DNA of 64,000 nucleotides from Kaistia soli DSM 19436 (GCF_900129325.1 NZ_FQUP01000003.1:186001-250000); one strand, 5' to 3'; numbered from the stretch's first letter, positions 1 to 9,556 are shown. Program-made: numbers and translations. Notes: generated from the letters alone by a model not told the origin.

Positions 1-3000
1 GAGCATGCCACTAACGACGGCGATGCCGATCGAGGCACGCGAGCTGGCACCGGCGCCGGTCGCGAAGACCAGCGGCAGCACGCCGAGGATGAAGGCAAAC
101 GAGGTCATCAGGATCGGGCGGAAGCGAAGCCGAGCCGCCTCGACCGCCGCCTCGGCGATCTCCATTCCTTCCGCTCGCTTTTCGCGCGCATATTCGACGA
201 TCAGAATCGCGTTTTTGGCCGCCAGCGCGATCAATAGGATGATGCCGATCTGCGTATAGAGATTGTTGGCGAGGCCGAGCGAGGTCAGGGCCGCGACCGT
301 GCCGAGCAGAGCCAGCGGCACCGCCAGAATGACCGAGAGCGGCTGGATCCAGCTCTCATACTGACCGGCCAGCACGAAATAGACGAGCACGACCGCAAGC
401 GCGAAGACGAAGTAGATGTCGTTGCCGACGATTTCTTCCTGGTACGACATCGCCGTCCAGGCATAGCCATAGCCCGGCGGCAGCGTTTCGTTCGCAATCT
501 GCCCCATCAATTGCATCGCCTGGCCCGAGCTGAAGCCCGCGGCGGGGCCGCCGGCCAGCGTCGCCGCCGGATAGAGATTGTAGAGGGTGATCAGCGGCGG
601 ACCGTCGCTGTTTTCGAACGAGATCAGGGTGCCAAGCGGCACCATATCGCCGGTCTTCGTCTTCACCTTCAGATTCAGGATGTCCTTCGGCTCGATGCGG
701 CTCTCGGGCGAGGCCTGCACATAGACCTGGAAGACATTGTTGAACTTCGTGAACTGATTGACATAGGTCGAACCGAGATAGGCCTCGATCGTCGAGAACA
801 CCTGGCCGACCGTGACACCCAGCGTCTCCGCCAGGATGCGGTTGATCTTGAGCGTGAACTGCGGCGTGGTCGCGCTGAAGCTCGAATTGACGCGCTGCAG
901 GCCCGTCTGCGTCGCGGCATTGGCTTCCACCTGGCTGACAGCCGCCTGAAGCTTGTGGAAGTCCGAGCTGCCGTCCTTGACCAGAATCTCCATCGTGAAG
1001 CCACCGGTGCTGCCGATGCCCTGAATGGGCGGGGGCACGATCACGAAGGCGGTGGCGTCGGACAGCTTGTTGAGCGACGCCGAGAGATTCTCGTAGATAG
1101 CGCGCAGGTTTTCGGCCTTGCCGCGCACCGACCAGTCCTTGAACATGACATAGACGGCGCCGGCATTGAACAAGGTCGCAGAATTGTCGAGCACCGATAT
1201 GCCGGTGATGCCGATTGCGCTGGCGACGCCGGGCGTCTTCAGCGCGATGTCGGTGGCTTCCTGTACGACACGATCCGTCCGCTGCAGCGAGGCGCCCTCG
1301 GGCAATTGTACCGAGATGACGACATAGCCCTGGTCTTCATTGGGCAGGAACGCAGTCGGGATTCGGCTCAGCCCCCAGAAGGCAACGCCGACCAGAATGA
1401 CAGCGACGAGCAGCATCAGATAGCTGACCTTCACCATGTGGCGGATCAGCCCGGCATAGTGACGCTCGCACCAGTCATAGACATGGTTGAAGCCGCGGAA
1501 GAAGAAGTTCTTCTTTTCAGGCGGTGTCGGCGCCCGCAGCCAGAGCGCGCACTGCGTCGGCTTCAGCGTCATGGCGTTAATCGCGGAGATGAACGCCGTC
1601 GCCGCGATCACCAGCGCGAATTGCTGGTACATCTGGCCGGTCAGGCCCGGCAGGGCTGCTGAGGGCAGAAACACGGCCATGAGCACGAGCGTGATGCCGA
1701 TGATCGGGCCGAACAGCTCGCTCATCGCCTTCACAGCCGCCTCGCGGCCGGTCATCCCGGCCTCCATATGACGTGAAACGCCTTCGACGATCACGATGGC
1801 GTCGTCGACGACGATACCGATCGCCAGGATGATGGCGAACAGGGTGGCCGTATTGACCGTGAAACCAAGCGCCGCCATGGCGGCGAAGGCGCCGATGATC
1901 GTCACGGGCACGGTTGTCGCCGGCACCAGCATGGCGCGCCAATCCTGCAGGAACAGCAGGATGACGATGAGGACCAGGATGGCCGCCTCGAACAGCGTCT
2001 TGTAGACCTCGTCGATCGATGCGGTCACGAACTTGGTGGTGTCGAACGGGATCTCGTATTTCAGGCCCGGCGGGAACGCCTTGGAAAGCTCCTGCATCTT
2101 GGCGGAGACGGCATCAGCAACCGCGAGCGCGTTGGCGTCAGGCAACTGGAATATGCCGATCGCCGCCGACGGCGCATTGTTGAAGGTTGCGGTATGGCTG
2201 TAGCTCTGCGAGCCAAGTTCGACACGGCCGATGTCGCGCACGCGAACGATCTGGCCGCCATTCTCGTTGTTGACCTTGACGACGATGTTCTCGAAATCCG
2301 GCGCGTCGTTGAAGCGCCCGTCCACGTTCACCGTGTACTGGAAGTTGAGGCCGTCCGGTGCCGGCGGCATGCCGGTCATGCCCGCCGTGACTTCCTGGCT
2401 CTGCTGCTGGATGGCATTGACGACGTCGCTCGGCGTCAACCCGAACGACTGCAGCTTGTCCGGGTCCATCCAGATGCGCATGGCATAGGGCCCGGCGCCG
2501 AACACCGTGACATTGCCGACGCCTGGAATACGCGCCAGTTCGTTCTGGATGTTGATGACGCCGTAATTCGACAGATAGAGCCCGTCATAGCTCTTGTCCG
2601 GCGAAAACAGAGTGATGAACTGCAGGATCGCCGTCGACTTCTTCTGGACGTTGACGCCCTGGACCTGCACCGACTGCGGCAGCGAGGCGAGCGCAATCGA
2701 CACACGGTTCTGGACGAGGACCTGCGCCTCATTCGGATCCGTGCCGATGTCGAACGTGACGACGAGATTGTAGGTGCCGTCACTGGCGCTCGTCGACTGC
2801 ATGTAGATCATGCCCTGGACGCCATTGACCTGCTCCTCGATGGGCAGGGCAACTGTGTTCATCAGGGTGCGCGCGCTGGCACCCGGATAGCTGGTCGAGA
2901 CCTGGATCGTCGGCGGCACGACATTGGGATATTGCGACACCGGAAGCGTGTAGAGCGCCACAGCGCCGAGCAGCACAATGACGAGCGCCAGGACGTTCGA

Positions 3001-3036
3001 AAGAACCGGCCGCTCGATGAAAAACTTTGAAAACAT
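1..3036 (-). CDS. RND multidrug efflux permease, HAE1 family (C-terminus off window)
   Basis: Inner-membrane proton/drug antiporter of the AcrB/MexB type. The reverse frame is open from an ATG at 3036 to the window edge, 1012 codons; the family is about 1040-1050 residues, so only the last few dozen residues are missing. It opens with the typical N-terminal MFSKFFIERPV and a first membrane helix, followed by the large periplasmic porter domain, and has the proton-relay pair Asp411-Asp412 in the helix reading GIVVDDAIVIVEG. A second helix bundle and porter repeat follow. The adaptor gene ends upstream with a 50-base gap, so the two form one adaptor-permease operon. No outer-membrane channel gene is visible inside the window. 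No frameshift seen. The exact drug range cannot be read from sequence. Confidence 0.95.
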   Translation of the reverse strand, partial: MFSKFFIERPVLSNVLALVIVLLGAVALYTLPVSQYPNVVPPTIQVSTSYPGASARTLMNTVALPIEEQVNGVQGMIYMQSTSASDGTYNLVVTFDIGTDPNEAQVLVQNRVSIALASLPQSVQVQGVNVQKKSTAILQFITLFSPDKSYDGLYLSNYGVINIQNELARIPGVGNVTVFGAGPYAMRIWMDPDKLQSFGLTPSDVVNAIQQQSQEVTAGMTGMPPAPDGLNFQYTVNVDGRFNDAPDFENIVVKVNNENGGQIVRVRDIGRVELGSQSYSHTATFNNAPSAAIGIFQLPDANALAVADAVSAKMQELSKAFPPGLKYEIPFDTTKFVTASIDEVYKTLFEAAILVLIVILLFLQDWRAMLVPATTVPVTIIGAFAAMAALGFTVNTATLFAIILAIGIVVDDAIVIVEGVSRHMEAGMTGREAAVKAMSELFGPIIGITLVLMAVFLPSAALPGLTGQMYQQFALVIAATAFISAINAMTLKPTQCALWLRAPTPPEKKNFFFRGFNHVYDWCERHYAGLIRHMVKVSYLMLLVAVILVGVAFWGLSRIPTAFLPNEDQGYVVISVQLPEGASLQRTDRVVQEATDIALKTPGVASAIGITGISVLDNSATLFNAGAVYVMFKDWSVRGKAENLRAIYENLSASLNKLSDATAFVIVPPPIQGIGSTGGFTMEILVKDGSSDFHKLQAAVSQVEANAATQTGLQRVNSSFSATTPQFTLKINRILAETLGVTVGQVFSTIEAYLGSTYVNQFTKFNNVFQVYVQASPESRIEPKDILNLKVKTKTGDMVPLGTLISFENSDGPPLITLYNLYPAATLAGGPAAGFSSGQAMQLMGQIANETLPPGYGYAWTAMSYQEEIVGNDIYFVFALAVVLVYFVLAGQYESWIQPLSVILAVPLALLGTVAALTSLGLANNLYTQIGIILLIALAAKNAILIVEYAREKRAEGMEIAEAAVEAARLRFRPILMTSFAFILGVLPLVFATGAGASSRASIGIAVVSGML

Positions 3037-3086
3037 GGAAGCCGCCTGCCCTGGGGTCGCCGATCGGTCGCGTTAGCTCGAAGCCC

Positions 3087-4412
3087 TCACGGGGTCGCTG
3101 GTGCCGGAGCCGGCGCCGCCGGCTCAGGCGTTGCGGCCGGCGCTGGTGTTGTCGCCGGAGCCGGGGCTGCCGGCGGAGCTGCTGTCGCAGCCGGAGCCGG
3201 TTCCGAGCCAGCTGGCGGCGTCACAGCCCGCGTGGCGCTTGCCGATGGCTGGGCGGCGCTCATGCTGCCCTTTTCCGGATCGACCGTATTTCCCGGGACG
3301 GCGCGCTGGTTGCCGCCGACGACGACCCAGTCATCCTTGGTCAGTCCGGAGTCGATCACGCGCAACTGGCCTTCCAGCTGACCCGGCTTGACGATCCGCT
3401 GCTCGACTTTGTTATCCGAACCGACAACCAGGACGTAGCTGCCGGCCTGGCTCGTGGCGATCGCGGTGTCGTTGACGAGGATGGCGTTCGGCTGCTTCTG
3501 CAGCGGCACGCGCACCTTGGCGAAGAGGCCCGGCAGAAGCGCCGAGTCCTTGTTGTCGAACACGCCGCGCACTGTGAGAGTGCCCGTATTCTGATCGACA
3601 TTCGGGGCGATGTAATCGATGACGCCGGTATAGGGATAATCGGTGTCGATCGAGAGGCCGATCTCGACGGGAATGTCGTGGACGTCCCGCAGCGTCTTGC
3701 CGCGCTTGGTGAGCGCTTCCTTGATGAGAAGAACCTGCCGCTCGTTGACGCTGAAATAAGTATAGATCGGGTCGTTCTGGACGATCGTCGCCAGCTTGGT
3801 CGGGCCGCTATAGCCGACAAGCGCGCCGATATCCTGCAGGTGGTTGCTGACCACGCCATCGAACGGCGCCTTGATCTCGGTGTAGCCGAGATTGATCTGC
3901 GCCACCTCGACATCCGCCTGGGCCTGCGCTGTCGCAGCGATGGCCTGGTCGAGCTGTGCCTTGGCGTCATCGGCCTTGGCGACCGACGTCACCTGCTGCT
4001 GAACCAGCGTGTTCTGGCGATTATATTCGAGCTGCTTGTTCTCCTGCGCAGCCTGAGCAGACGCCAGTGCGCCCTTCGCCTGATCGAGCTGTGCCTGATA
4101 GGTGTCCCGCTGGATCGTGAAGAGAACGTCGCCGGACTTCACCTTCTGGCCGTCAACATATTTGATGCCGGTGAGGAAGCCCTGGACGCGGGCCTCAAGA
4201 TCGACCTGATTGAATGCGTCCGTATTGCCCGTGAGCTCCATATAGAGCGTGACCGAGTCCTGCGTCGGCTGCGCGACCGTCACCTTTTGGGGCGGCGGCG
4301 GCACGTATTCATTCTTCTCGTTGCAGGCGGCCAGAGACAACACGGCGACCGATGCAGCTGCGAGCAGCAGTCCGCGGCCGGTTCTCACAAGGCTCAGGTC
4401 GCGACGGCTCAT
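3087..4412 (-). CDS. RND efflux periplasmic adaptor (membrane fusion) lipoprotein
   Basis: AcrA/MexA-type adaptor, 441 residues. The N-terminus is a lipoprotein signal with lipobox LAAC near residue 29, so the mature protein is probably lipid-anchored at the inner membrane. Next come the beta-barrel/lipoyl half (EARVQGFLTGIKYVDGQKVKSG), an alpha-helical hairpin rich in Gln and Ala (about residues 100-165), the second lipoyl half (APFDGVVSNHLQDIGALV) and the membrane-proximal domain. The last 55-60 residues are an almost pure Ala/Pro/Thr tail, unusual for the family and likely disordered. It is first in the operon with the permease; no TetR-type repressor lies beside it. About 175 bases upstream, to the terminator at 4586-4614, must hold the promoter, which I could not pinpoint. 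Confidence 0.94.
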   Translation of the reverse strand: MSRRDLSLVRTGRGLLLAAASVAVLSLAACNEKNEYVPPPPQKVTVAQPTQDSVTLYMELTGNTDAFNQVDLEARVQGFLTGIKYVDGQKVKSGDVLFTIQRDTYQAQLDQAKGALASAQAAQENKQLEYNRQNTLVQQQVTSVAKADDAKAQLDQAIAATAQAQADVEVAQINLGYTEIKAPFDGVVSNHLQDIGALVGYSGPTKLATIVQNDPIYTYFSVNERQVLLIKEALTKRGKTLRDVHDIPVEIGLSIDTDYPYTGVIDYIAPNVDQNTGTLTVRGVFDNKDSALLPGLFAKVRVPLQKQPNAILVNDTAIATSQAGSYVLVVGSDNKVEQRIVKPGQLEGQLRVIDSGLTKDDWVVVGGNQRAVPGNTVDPEKGSMSAAQPSASATRAVTPPAGSEPAPAATAAPPAAPAPATTPAPAATPEPAAPAPAPATP

Positions 4413-4585
4413 TCCATTTCCCCCGGAGCGGCCAGATCACGGCCGGTATCGCTGACGGTCACACCGCCGCCCGACGTGCAGCGAATCCGCCGGCACCTTC
4501 TCGAGCGACACAAGCATATAGCTGGTCGATTGTTAAGGAGCGGTGGCAATTGTCGACTGCAATGGCCATCAGCTGACCGGGCAAC

Positions 4586-4614
4586 AAAAAAGCCGCTGGC
4601 CTTTCGGCAGCGGC
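4586..4614 (-). terminator. Rho-independent terminator of the sugar transferase gene
   Basis: Stem GCCGCTG at 4592-4598 pairs with CAGCGGC at 4608-4614 around a nine-base loop. Read on the reverse strand the stem is followed by six T (positions 4591-4586). It sits 24 bases after the stop of the reverse-strand sugar transferase gene. The stem can be extended by three A-T pairs, giving weak activity in the other direction. Confidence 0.8.
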
Positions 4615-4637
4615 TTTCGATCTAGAGGCCAGCGACC

Positions 4638-5366
4638 TCAGAATGCATTGGCGTGCAGCAAAGATGCCGGCGTCAGTAGCAGGATCTTAACGTCGTAGAG
4701 CGGCGTCCATTTGCGGATATAGGCGCGGTCGCAGCGAAGACGCATCTGGATCTTGTTCATCGCATCCGTCGGTCCGCGATGGCCCTCGATCTGAGCCAAT
4801 CCAGTCAGACCCGGGCGCACGAGATGCCGGTCACTATAGTTCGGCAGAATGCGGCCGAATGTATCATCCATCGGCACCGCATGCGGGCGCGGGCCAACGA
4901 GCGACATGTCGCCTCTGAGGACATTGAGCAACTGCGGCAGCTCATCAAGGCTGGTCCGGCGGAGGAAGGCGCCAACCTTGGTGATGCGGCTATCGCCGGC
5001 CGAAACCTGCACGAACGTGCCGTGCGTTTCCAGAACGCTCATCGAACGGAACTTGTAGAGCGTGAAGATTTCGCGCGCTACGCCATAACGCTTCTGCCGG
5101 AAGAACACGGGACCCGTGCTTTCAAGACGAATTGCGAGCGCAATGATCAGCAGGACCGGCAGCAGCACGAGGAGAAGCGTTGCTGCGCCGACCACGTCGA
5201 GCGCGCGCTTGAATCGCGAGTTGTTGATTTCCGAGGCCCGTGTCACAAGTCTTGCACTCGGCACACCGACGTCACGCGCTGGGGCGACGTCGCTCTCTGC
5301 CGAACGGAACAGTCCAAGGCTGGCCGGCTCAGTCACGACGCCTTGAGCAGATTCATCAAAAAACAT
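4638..5366 (-). CDS. Bacterial sugar transferase (undecaprenyl-phosphate sugar-1-P transferase, WcaJ/ExoY type)
   Basis: Initiating glycosyltransferase for exopolysaccharide or O-antigen: moves a sugar-1-phosphate onto undecaprenyl phosphate at the inner membrane. It has one membrane segment (LDVVGAATLLLVLLPVLLI) followed by the family core: PVFFRQKRYG, FTLYKFRSM, the LRRTSLDELPQLLNVLRGDMSLVGPRP block and VRPGLTGLAQI. The long N-terminal transmembrane bundle of the WbaP class is absent, so it is the short ExoY-like form. I place the start at the ATG at 5366 because GGGGA lies six bases upstream; an in-frame ATG at 5426 would add 20 residues. No polysaccharide genes adjoin it, so it is an orphan here, ended by its own terminator. 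Confidence 0.88.
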   Translation of the reverse strand: MFFDESAQGVVTEPASLGLFRSAESDVAPARDVGVPSARLVTRASEINNSRFKRALDVVGAATLLLVLLPVLLIIALAIRLESTGPVFFRQKRYGVAREIFTLYKFRSMSVLETHGTFVQVSAGDSRITKVGAFLRRTSLDELPQLLNVLRGDMSLVGPRPHAVPMDDTFGRILPNYSDRHLVRPGLTGLAQIEGHRGPTDAMNKIQMRLRCDRAYIRKWTPLYDVKILLLTPASLLHANAF

Positions 5367-6235
5367 CGGTAGTCCCCGCGGATTGCCCGAGTTTTGCACC
5401 GCACAACTCACCGTGCACAGCAGCATAAGCGGTTTGTAACCTCTAGCCCGGTTGCCAGCAAGCGCTTTCTTGCGCCTGCCCCGGTTCGCGCCTGCCCACT
5501 AATCAGGCAAAACGCAGTTCGACATTCCTAGAAAATGACTGGCCCTTGCATGATCTGGCCCCCGCGCCCACCGGCATCGAGCTTTGCGATTATTCATTCA
5601 ACGATCCATTAACGGGGCCGCGTGAGGGTCCCACATCCGTTGTTGTCTGAATTAATCCTCGCTTGGGCAGCAGACACGACGATTGCGACACAATGAAGGG
5701 GTCGCCATGATCGAGCGCCTTTCGTTTTGCGCCCACGCCCAGAGATCCTGACTCCCATTTGGCATCGAAACACCAGTCTCAATAGCAGACAGGATTTTGG
5801 TGATTTTGCAAGCATATCCTTTGGTGAAGCCGAATATCACAGCAAATGCTCGACTCACGCGCCATGAGTGTCCGTCGCGAAGGTAGCAGGCAGGGTCGGT
5901 TGCAGAGAATGTCTTTGCCACTCTCGTGCGTCGGCAAGTCATTATTCTGTTGTTATTCTGTCATGTTCCATTGAGACATTTTCGCAACGGCAGCAACGCG
6001 AAAAATTGACCAAGTGATTATGACATTCTCTTCACATGCCAGCGCCCGACCGGCCCGCTAGGTTCCGCTCGACCTGACGCGAGGGGTCGCGACAGGCGGC
6101 GGTTGCTGATCGCAGCCGCATTCTACATTGATTTGGGGGCACCTGACCGAAAGATAAACTGGCGCCGAGGCAGTCATGCTTCGCCGACCGGTCTATCCGA
6201 TCGTGTCTTGTTTCTTCCTCAACACGAGGTCAGAC
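5367..6235. other. Intergenic region with porin promoter, no convincing gene
   Basis: About 870 bases between the divergent sugar transferase and porin genes, visibly richer in A+T than the surroundings. Short reverse frames (5609-5815, 5652-5942) lack a ribosome site and recognisable residues. The porin transcript presumably starts in the last 250 bases. TTGACC at 6006-6011 is a possible -35 element, but no good -10 follows at the right distance. Confidence 0.5.
5942..5961 (+). promoter_or_regulatory. Tandem TTATTCTGT repeats upstream of the porin
   Basis: TTATTCTGT occurs at 5942-5950 and again at 5953-5961, a period of 11 bases, about one helical turn, which fits tandem binding by a response regulator such as an OmpR-family protein. 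It lies about 275 bases before the porin start, so the link is an inference. Confidence 0.25.
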
Positions 6236-7516
6236 ATGAATTTCAAGCATTTGCTTCTCGGATCCGCTGCCGTGATCTTCGCTTGCGGCGCCGCCGAAGC
6301 TGCCGATCTTACGGTCGCCGAGCCGGTCGACTATGTAAAAGTCTGCGATGCGTTTGGTAAGGGCTTCTTCTATTCTCCTGGCACCGACACCTGCATCAAG
6401 GTCGGTGGCTACGTGAAGTTCGGTACCGCTTTTGGTGATACCGATTTCGGCACGTACAACAAGATTTACCCGAACAGCCAGTGGTCGAACTTCTACACGG
6501 AAGCCTCGGTCCAGCTCACGGCTTCGTCGGTCACCGAATTCGGAAACCTCACCGGCTTCCTCGACTTCCGTGCTCAGTCCGGCAACACCGGCTCCTTCAC
6601 GCAGTCGGCGACGCAGACCGTCAACGCGGCCACCAATTCGGCCTATGTCGACAGCGCTTATCTCGCGCTCGGTCCGATCAAGGCAGGCCGTTTCGACTCC
6701 CTGTATGATTTCGGCCAGGGCTATACCGATACCGGCGGCTTCGCGTCCGACACCAAGACCGACCACATCCAGCTGACCTACGCCGTCAACGGCTTCGGTC
6801 TCGCGATCTCGGTGGAAGACCAGCGTGACCGCGGCGCTTCCGGCAACACCGGCGATCCGGTGCTCAGCGGCGCGAGCTACTACCAGGGCGGCCAGACCAA
6901 CATCCCCGACATCGTCGGCGCCCTGACCTACGCCTCGGGCATCTTCTCGACGAAGATCGCCGTCGCCTATGTGAATGACGCCGTTGATATCAATGGCGGC
7001 GCCGGCACGCTTGCCAATCCCTATGTGATCGACGCCAAGTCAGGCTACGCCATCGGCGGCAGCGTCGAGTTCGCTCTCGACAGCTTCTCGAAGGGCGACA
7101 AGTTCTTCGTGACCGGTTCGTATGGCGACAACGCCAACTCGTACACCGGCATCGCCGGCGGTACGTCGGTCGCCAACCTGACCTCGAGCGTCAATAGCAA
7201 TTTCATTGCTTCTGCCGCGCCTGGCTCCAGCTGGTCGGCGCTCGCTTCGTACAAGCATGTCTGGACCCCGACCGTCTGGTCGGCCGTCTCCGGCGGCTAC
7301 GCGTCCTATGACGGCGACAGCTACTATGACAACTACACCGTCGATGCGTACCGTGGCGTGTTCTCGACGGGCTGGACCCCGGTCACCGGTCTCGACCTGA
7401 TGCTCGACGGCCAATACTCGCATGTCGAGGTCTCCGATGGCCGCACGGCCGCCGCCCTCAAGGAAACCGATGGCGACGCCTGGACGGTCAACCTCTGGAT
7501 GAAGCGCTCCTGGTAA
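6236..7516 (+). CDS. Outer-membrane porin, Rhizobiales Porin_2 family
   Basis: Beta-barrel general porin of the outer membrane, 426 residues. The ATG at 6236 follows ACGAGG by six bases and begins a clear signal peptide (MNFKHLLLGSAAVIFACG, cleaved after AEA near residue 21). The mature N-terminus ADLTVAEPVDYVKVCDAFGKG with a second Cys some 17 residues on is the hallmark of rhizobial/Brucella Omp2-like porins. The rest is alternating strand sequence rich in Tyr, Gly and Asn, and the chain ends in an aromatic residue (KRSW) as outer-membrane barrels do for BAM recognition. A longer frame from 6176 has no ribosome site and would hide the signal peptide. Single-gene unit followed by a strong hairpin. 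Confidence 0.95.
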   Translation: MNFKHLLLGSAAVIFACGAAEAADLTVAEPVDYVKVCDAFGKGFFYSPGTDTCIKVGGYVKFGTAFGDTDFGTYNKIYPNSQWSNFYTEASVQLTASSVTEFGNLTGFLDFRAQSGNTGSFTQSATQTVNAATNSAYVDSAYLALGPIKAGRFDSLYDFGQGYTDTGGFASDTKTDHIQLTYAVNGFGLAISVEDQRDRGASGNTGDPVLSGASYYQGGQTNIPDIVGALTYASGIFSTKIAVAYVNDAVDINGGAGTLANPYVIDAKSGYAIGGSVEFALDSFSKGDKFFVTGSYGDNANSYTGIAGGTSVANLTSSVNSNFIASAAPGSSWSALASYKHVWTPTVWSAVSGGYASYDGDSYYDNYTVDAYRGVFSTGWTPVTGLDLMLDGQYSHVEVSDGRTAAALKETDGDAWTVNLWMKRSW

Positions 7517-7563
7517 TATCCGGCTTCCTGCGGCTCGCCGCTCGTAGCCTCTCCTGACAATCT

Positions 7564-7593
7564 GGCCGGCGTCGCGATCCAGCGGCGCCGGCC
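7564..7593 (+). terminator. Strong hairpin after the porin gene
   Basis: Arm 7564-7575 (GGCCGGCGTCGC) pairs over 12 bases with 7582-7593, with one G-T wobble and a six-base loop. It starts 47 bases after the porin stop. There is no long T run after it, so it may act as a terminator or as an mRNA-stabilising end. Confidence 0.55.
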
Positions 7594-7627
7594 ATTCGTT
7601 ACTGGAGGGCAACCGCGCGAGGAACCC

Positions 7628-8044
7628 ATGCTGAACGCCCTTACCTATGCCGTGACGCTCGTCCTGTTCGCCGCCATCGACACGGTCTGGCTCGGCACCA
7701 TGGCGGCCCGGATCTACCGTCCGCTCCTCGGCGATATTCTCCTCGAGAGCTTCAGGCCGGGGCCGGCTGTCATCTTCTATCTCTTCTACGCCGTCGGTCT
7801 GGTCGTGTTCGCCGTGCTCCCAGGCGTCAAGGGCGCCGGCGCTGGCTATGCGCTGCTCTGGGGCGCGCTGTTCGGCCTCTTCGCCTATGGCACCTATGAC
7901 CTCACCAATTTTGCCACCCTGCGCAACTGGGGCGTCGCCATCACCGCCATCGACATGACATGGGGCACGGTTGTGAGTGGCGTTGCCGCGTGGCTTGCCA
8001 CCGTCATCGCCAGCTGGCTTGCGCGGCAGTTCGGCCTTCTCTAG
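7628..8044 (+). CDS. DUF2177 family integral membrane protein
   Basis: Protein of 138 residues with about four hydrophobic helices. The opening (LFAAIDTVWLGTMAARIYRPLLGDIL) and the middle block LFGLFAYGTYDLTNFATLRNW match the DUF2177 family of bacterial membrane proteins, whose function is unknown. Length is normal for the family. GAGGA lies six bases before the ATG. Its stop codon overlaps by four bases the stop of the convergent DUF1295 gene, so the two 3' ends interlock; both families often occur in lipid or steroid-like redox neighbourhoods, but nothing here shows a joint role. Confidence 0.85.
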   Translation: MLNALTYAVTLVLFAAIDTVWLGTMAARIYRPLLGDILLESFRPGPAVIFYLFYAVGLVVFAVLPGVKGAGAGYALLWGALFGLFAYGTYDLTNFATLRNWGVAITAIDMTWGTVVSGVAAWLATVIASWLARQFGLL

Positions 8045-8856
8045 GCGCGCTTCCGGCTTGGAGGCCTTGGGAAAAAGGCGGGCACGCGGTCGCGATAGCG
8101 CGCAAAGGCCTCCGGGCGGCTGCGCATCATATGCGCCTCGAGCGGCGGAATGCCCGAAACATGGACGAGCAGCCAGTACATGAAGGCGGGGCCGGTCAGC
8201 GCCACGAAACCGAACGCATAACCGCCGAAATCGATCGCGAAGACCGGATAGGCGAGCCAGCCCAGCCATTCGAAGAAGTAGTTGGGGTGGCGCGACCACG
8301 CCCAGAGGCCATCCTCGCAGACGGCGCCCTGCCCTGCCTGCTGGCGCTCGCGAAAGCGCTGCAACCGGCGGTCGGCCAGCGTCTCGCCGAGGATCGCGAC
8401 CAGAATGAGCGCCACCGCCGCGGCATCCTGAAGACCCAGTCCCTCTCGCGGGTTCTGGGCCGCGGCCAGGATCGACAGACCGAGAAACCAGCCGGCCGCA
8501 GCCTGTATCATCAGGAAGACGAAGAGCCGGCGCTGGAACGCGGCGCCCCACTCCTTGCGGAAGGCGGCATAGCGCGCATCTTCCGCGCTGCCGCGTGAGC
8601 GCGCCGCAATATGGCTGCCGAGTCGGACCGACCAGAGCCCCGCCGCCAGCGCGACCAGAAGCTGGCGGCTGCTTGGCCATTCCAAACCCGAGACCGGCAG
8701 GAGCGCGAGGCCAACGCCGGCCAGACCTACGCCGAACGACCAGAACGCATCCGACCATCCGGCATTCCCCGTGACGCGTTGCGTCAGCCAGGCCAGCGTC
8801 ATCACGGCGACCAGCACGAGGCCGGCGCCGACGAGACCAACGACGATCACCGTCAT
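8041..8856 (-). CDS. DUF1295 / steroid 5-alpha-reductase-like membrane protein
   Basis: Protein of 271 residues with about six membrane segments. The C-terminal half carries the family block GLWAWSRHPNYFFEWLGWL, followed by FMYWLLVHVSGIPPLEAHMM, typical of DUF1295 proteins in the steroid 5-alpha-reductase/isoprenylcysteine methyltransferase fold group. The conserved RHPNY(F)(F)EW segment forms the cofactor-binding end in structurally known relatives. Substrate unknown; a lipid double-bond reductase is the usual guess. Convergent with the DUF2177 gene. It appears to be a single-gene unit. Confidence 0.87.
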   Translation of the reverse strand: MTVIVVGLVGAGLVLVAVMTLAWLTQRVTGNAGWSDAFWSFGVGLAGVGLALLPVSGLEWPSSRQLLVALAAGLWSVRLGSHIAARSRGSAEDARYAAFRKEWGAAFQRRLFVFLMIQAAAGWFLGLSILAAAQNPREGLGLQDAAAVALILVAILGETLADRRLQRFRERQQAGQGAVCEDGLWAWSRHPNYFFEWLGWLAYPVFAIDFGGYAFGFVALTGPAFMYWLLVHVSGIPPLEAHMMRSRPEAFARYRDRVPAFFPRPPSRKRA

Positions 8857-9056
8857 CTCGCTGGGCTCACCGGCTGAGGGGCGTTAATTCGGTGGGCTGG
8901 CGAAACGGCATGCGTGCGGGACAAGGCGGCTCCATCGGCAGATCTATGGCAAGTCCTCGGATTGCTTGCCTCAGCGGAGCACATAGCGCCGGACTTGGCC
9001 GCGCATAGCGCCGTCTGTCGATTTGCCGGACAGCAGACGCCTGCCGAGATGAGGCG

Positions 9057-9404
9057 CTACGATTTGAGCGCGTGATTGAACGCCTTGGAGAAGGCCGCGT
9101 CGAAACCGCCAACGAATCCGACGGCGAACTGGCCTGCCATCGACACCACCACCATCGCCACAATGATCGCTCCGATCTGGGCCGGCCGCAGCTTCAGCAC
9201 CAGCGCAACGACAACCGTCACCAAGACGAAGGCCAAGAATGCGATCAGGATCGTCGCGCCGGCGAGCTGCGCGACACATGAAGCGATGAAGCCGGCGGCC
9301 GCAGCCGCCACGCCGACGCCAAGCGGCGCTTTGGTGAGATAGGCGCCGAGCGCTCCGCCACAAAGCGCAAGCACTGCATAGAATACCGTGAACATAGAAA
9401 TCAT
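9057..9404 (-). CDS. Small hydrophobic membrane protein, unknown function
   Basis: Protein of 115 residues made almost entirely of four hydrophobic helices (about residues 5-23, 30-50, 52-72 and 78-100), ending in a short charged tail. No family recognised. A clear AAGGAG lies seven bases before the ATG at 9404, which supports translation. It is divergent from the ParD-like/aminopeptidase pair; the 180 bases between them are shared upstream space. The 200 bases between its stop and the DUF1295 start contain nothing I can identify. Confidence 0.65.
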   Translation of the reverse strand: MISMFTVFYAVLALCGGALGAYLTKAPLGVGVAAAAAGFIASCVAQLAGATILIAFLAFVLVTVVVALVLKLRPAQIGAIIVAMVVVSMAGQFAVGFVGGFDAAFSKAFNHALKS

Positions 9405-9556
9405 CGCTCATTCTCCTTGCGAACCCTCTTCGCATAGCGACGGAGACTTTAAGAAACTCTTCCCGCGGCCAGCTGTTCTTCACCGAACTGTCTCAGCGCG
9501 CGCCGATCGGTTCACATCCGAGATCGAGACTGGATTCCCATCTTGGAAGCGATATA

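Noticed and set aside
511-1662. Long forward frame of 383 codons opposite the RND permease
   Set aside because: Antisense shadow of the GC-rich permease gene; Arg/Gly-rich low-complexity protein with no family features.
3027-4625. Forward frame of 532 codons opposite the efflux adaptor
   Set aside because: Lies wholly over the real adaptor gene; translation is Arg/Leu-rich and without domains.
5652-5942. Reverse 96-codon frame upstream of the porin
   Set aside because: No ribosome site, no recognisable residues, and it would fill the porin promoter region.
7040-8758. Reverse frame of 572 codons across porin, DUF2177 and DUF1295 genes
   Set aside because: Crosses three recognised genes on both strands and resembles no family.
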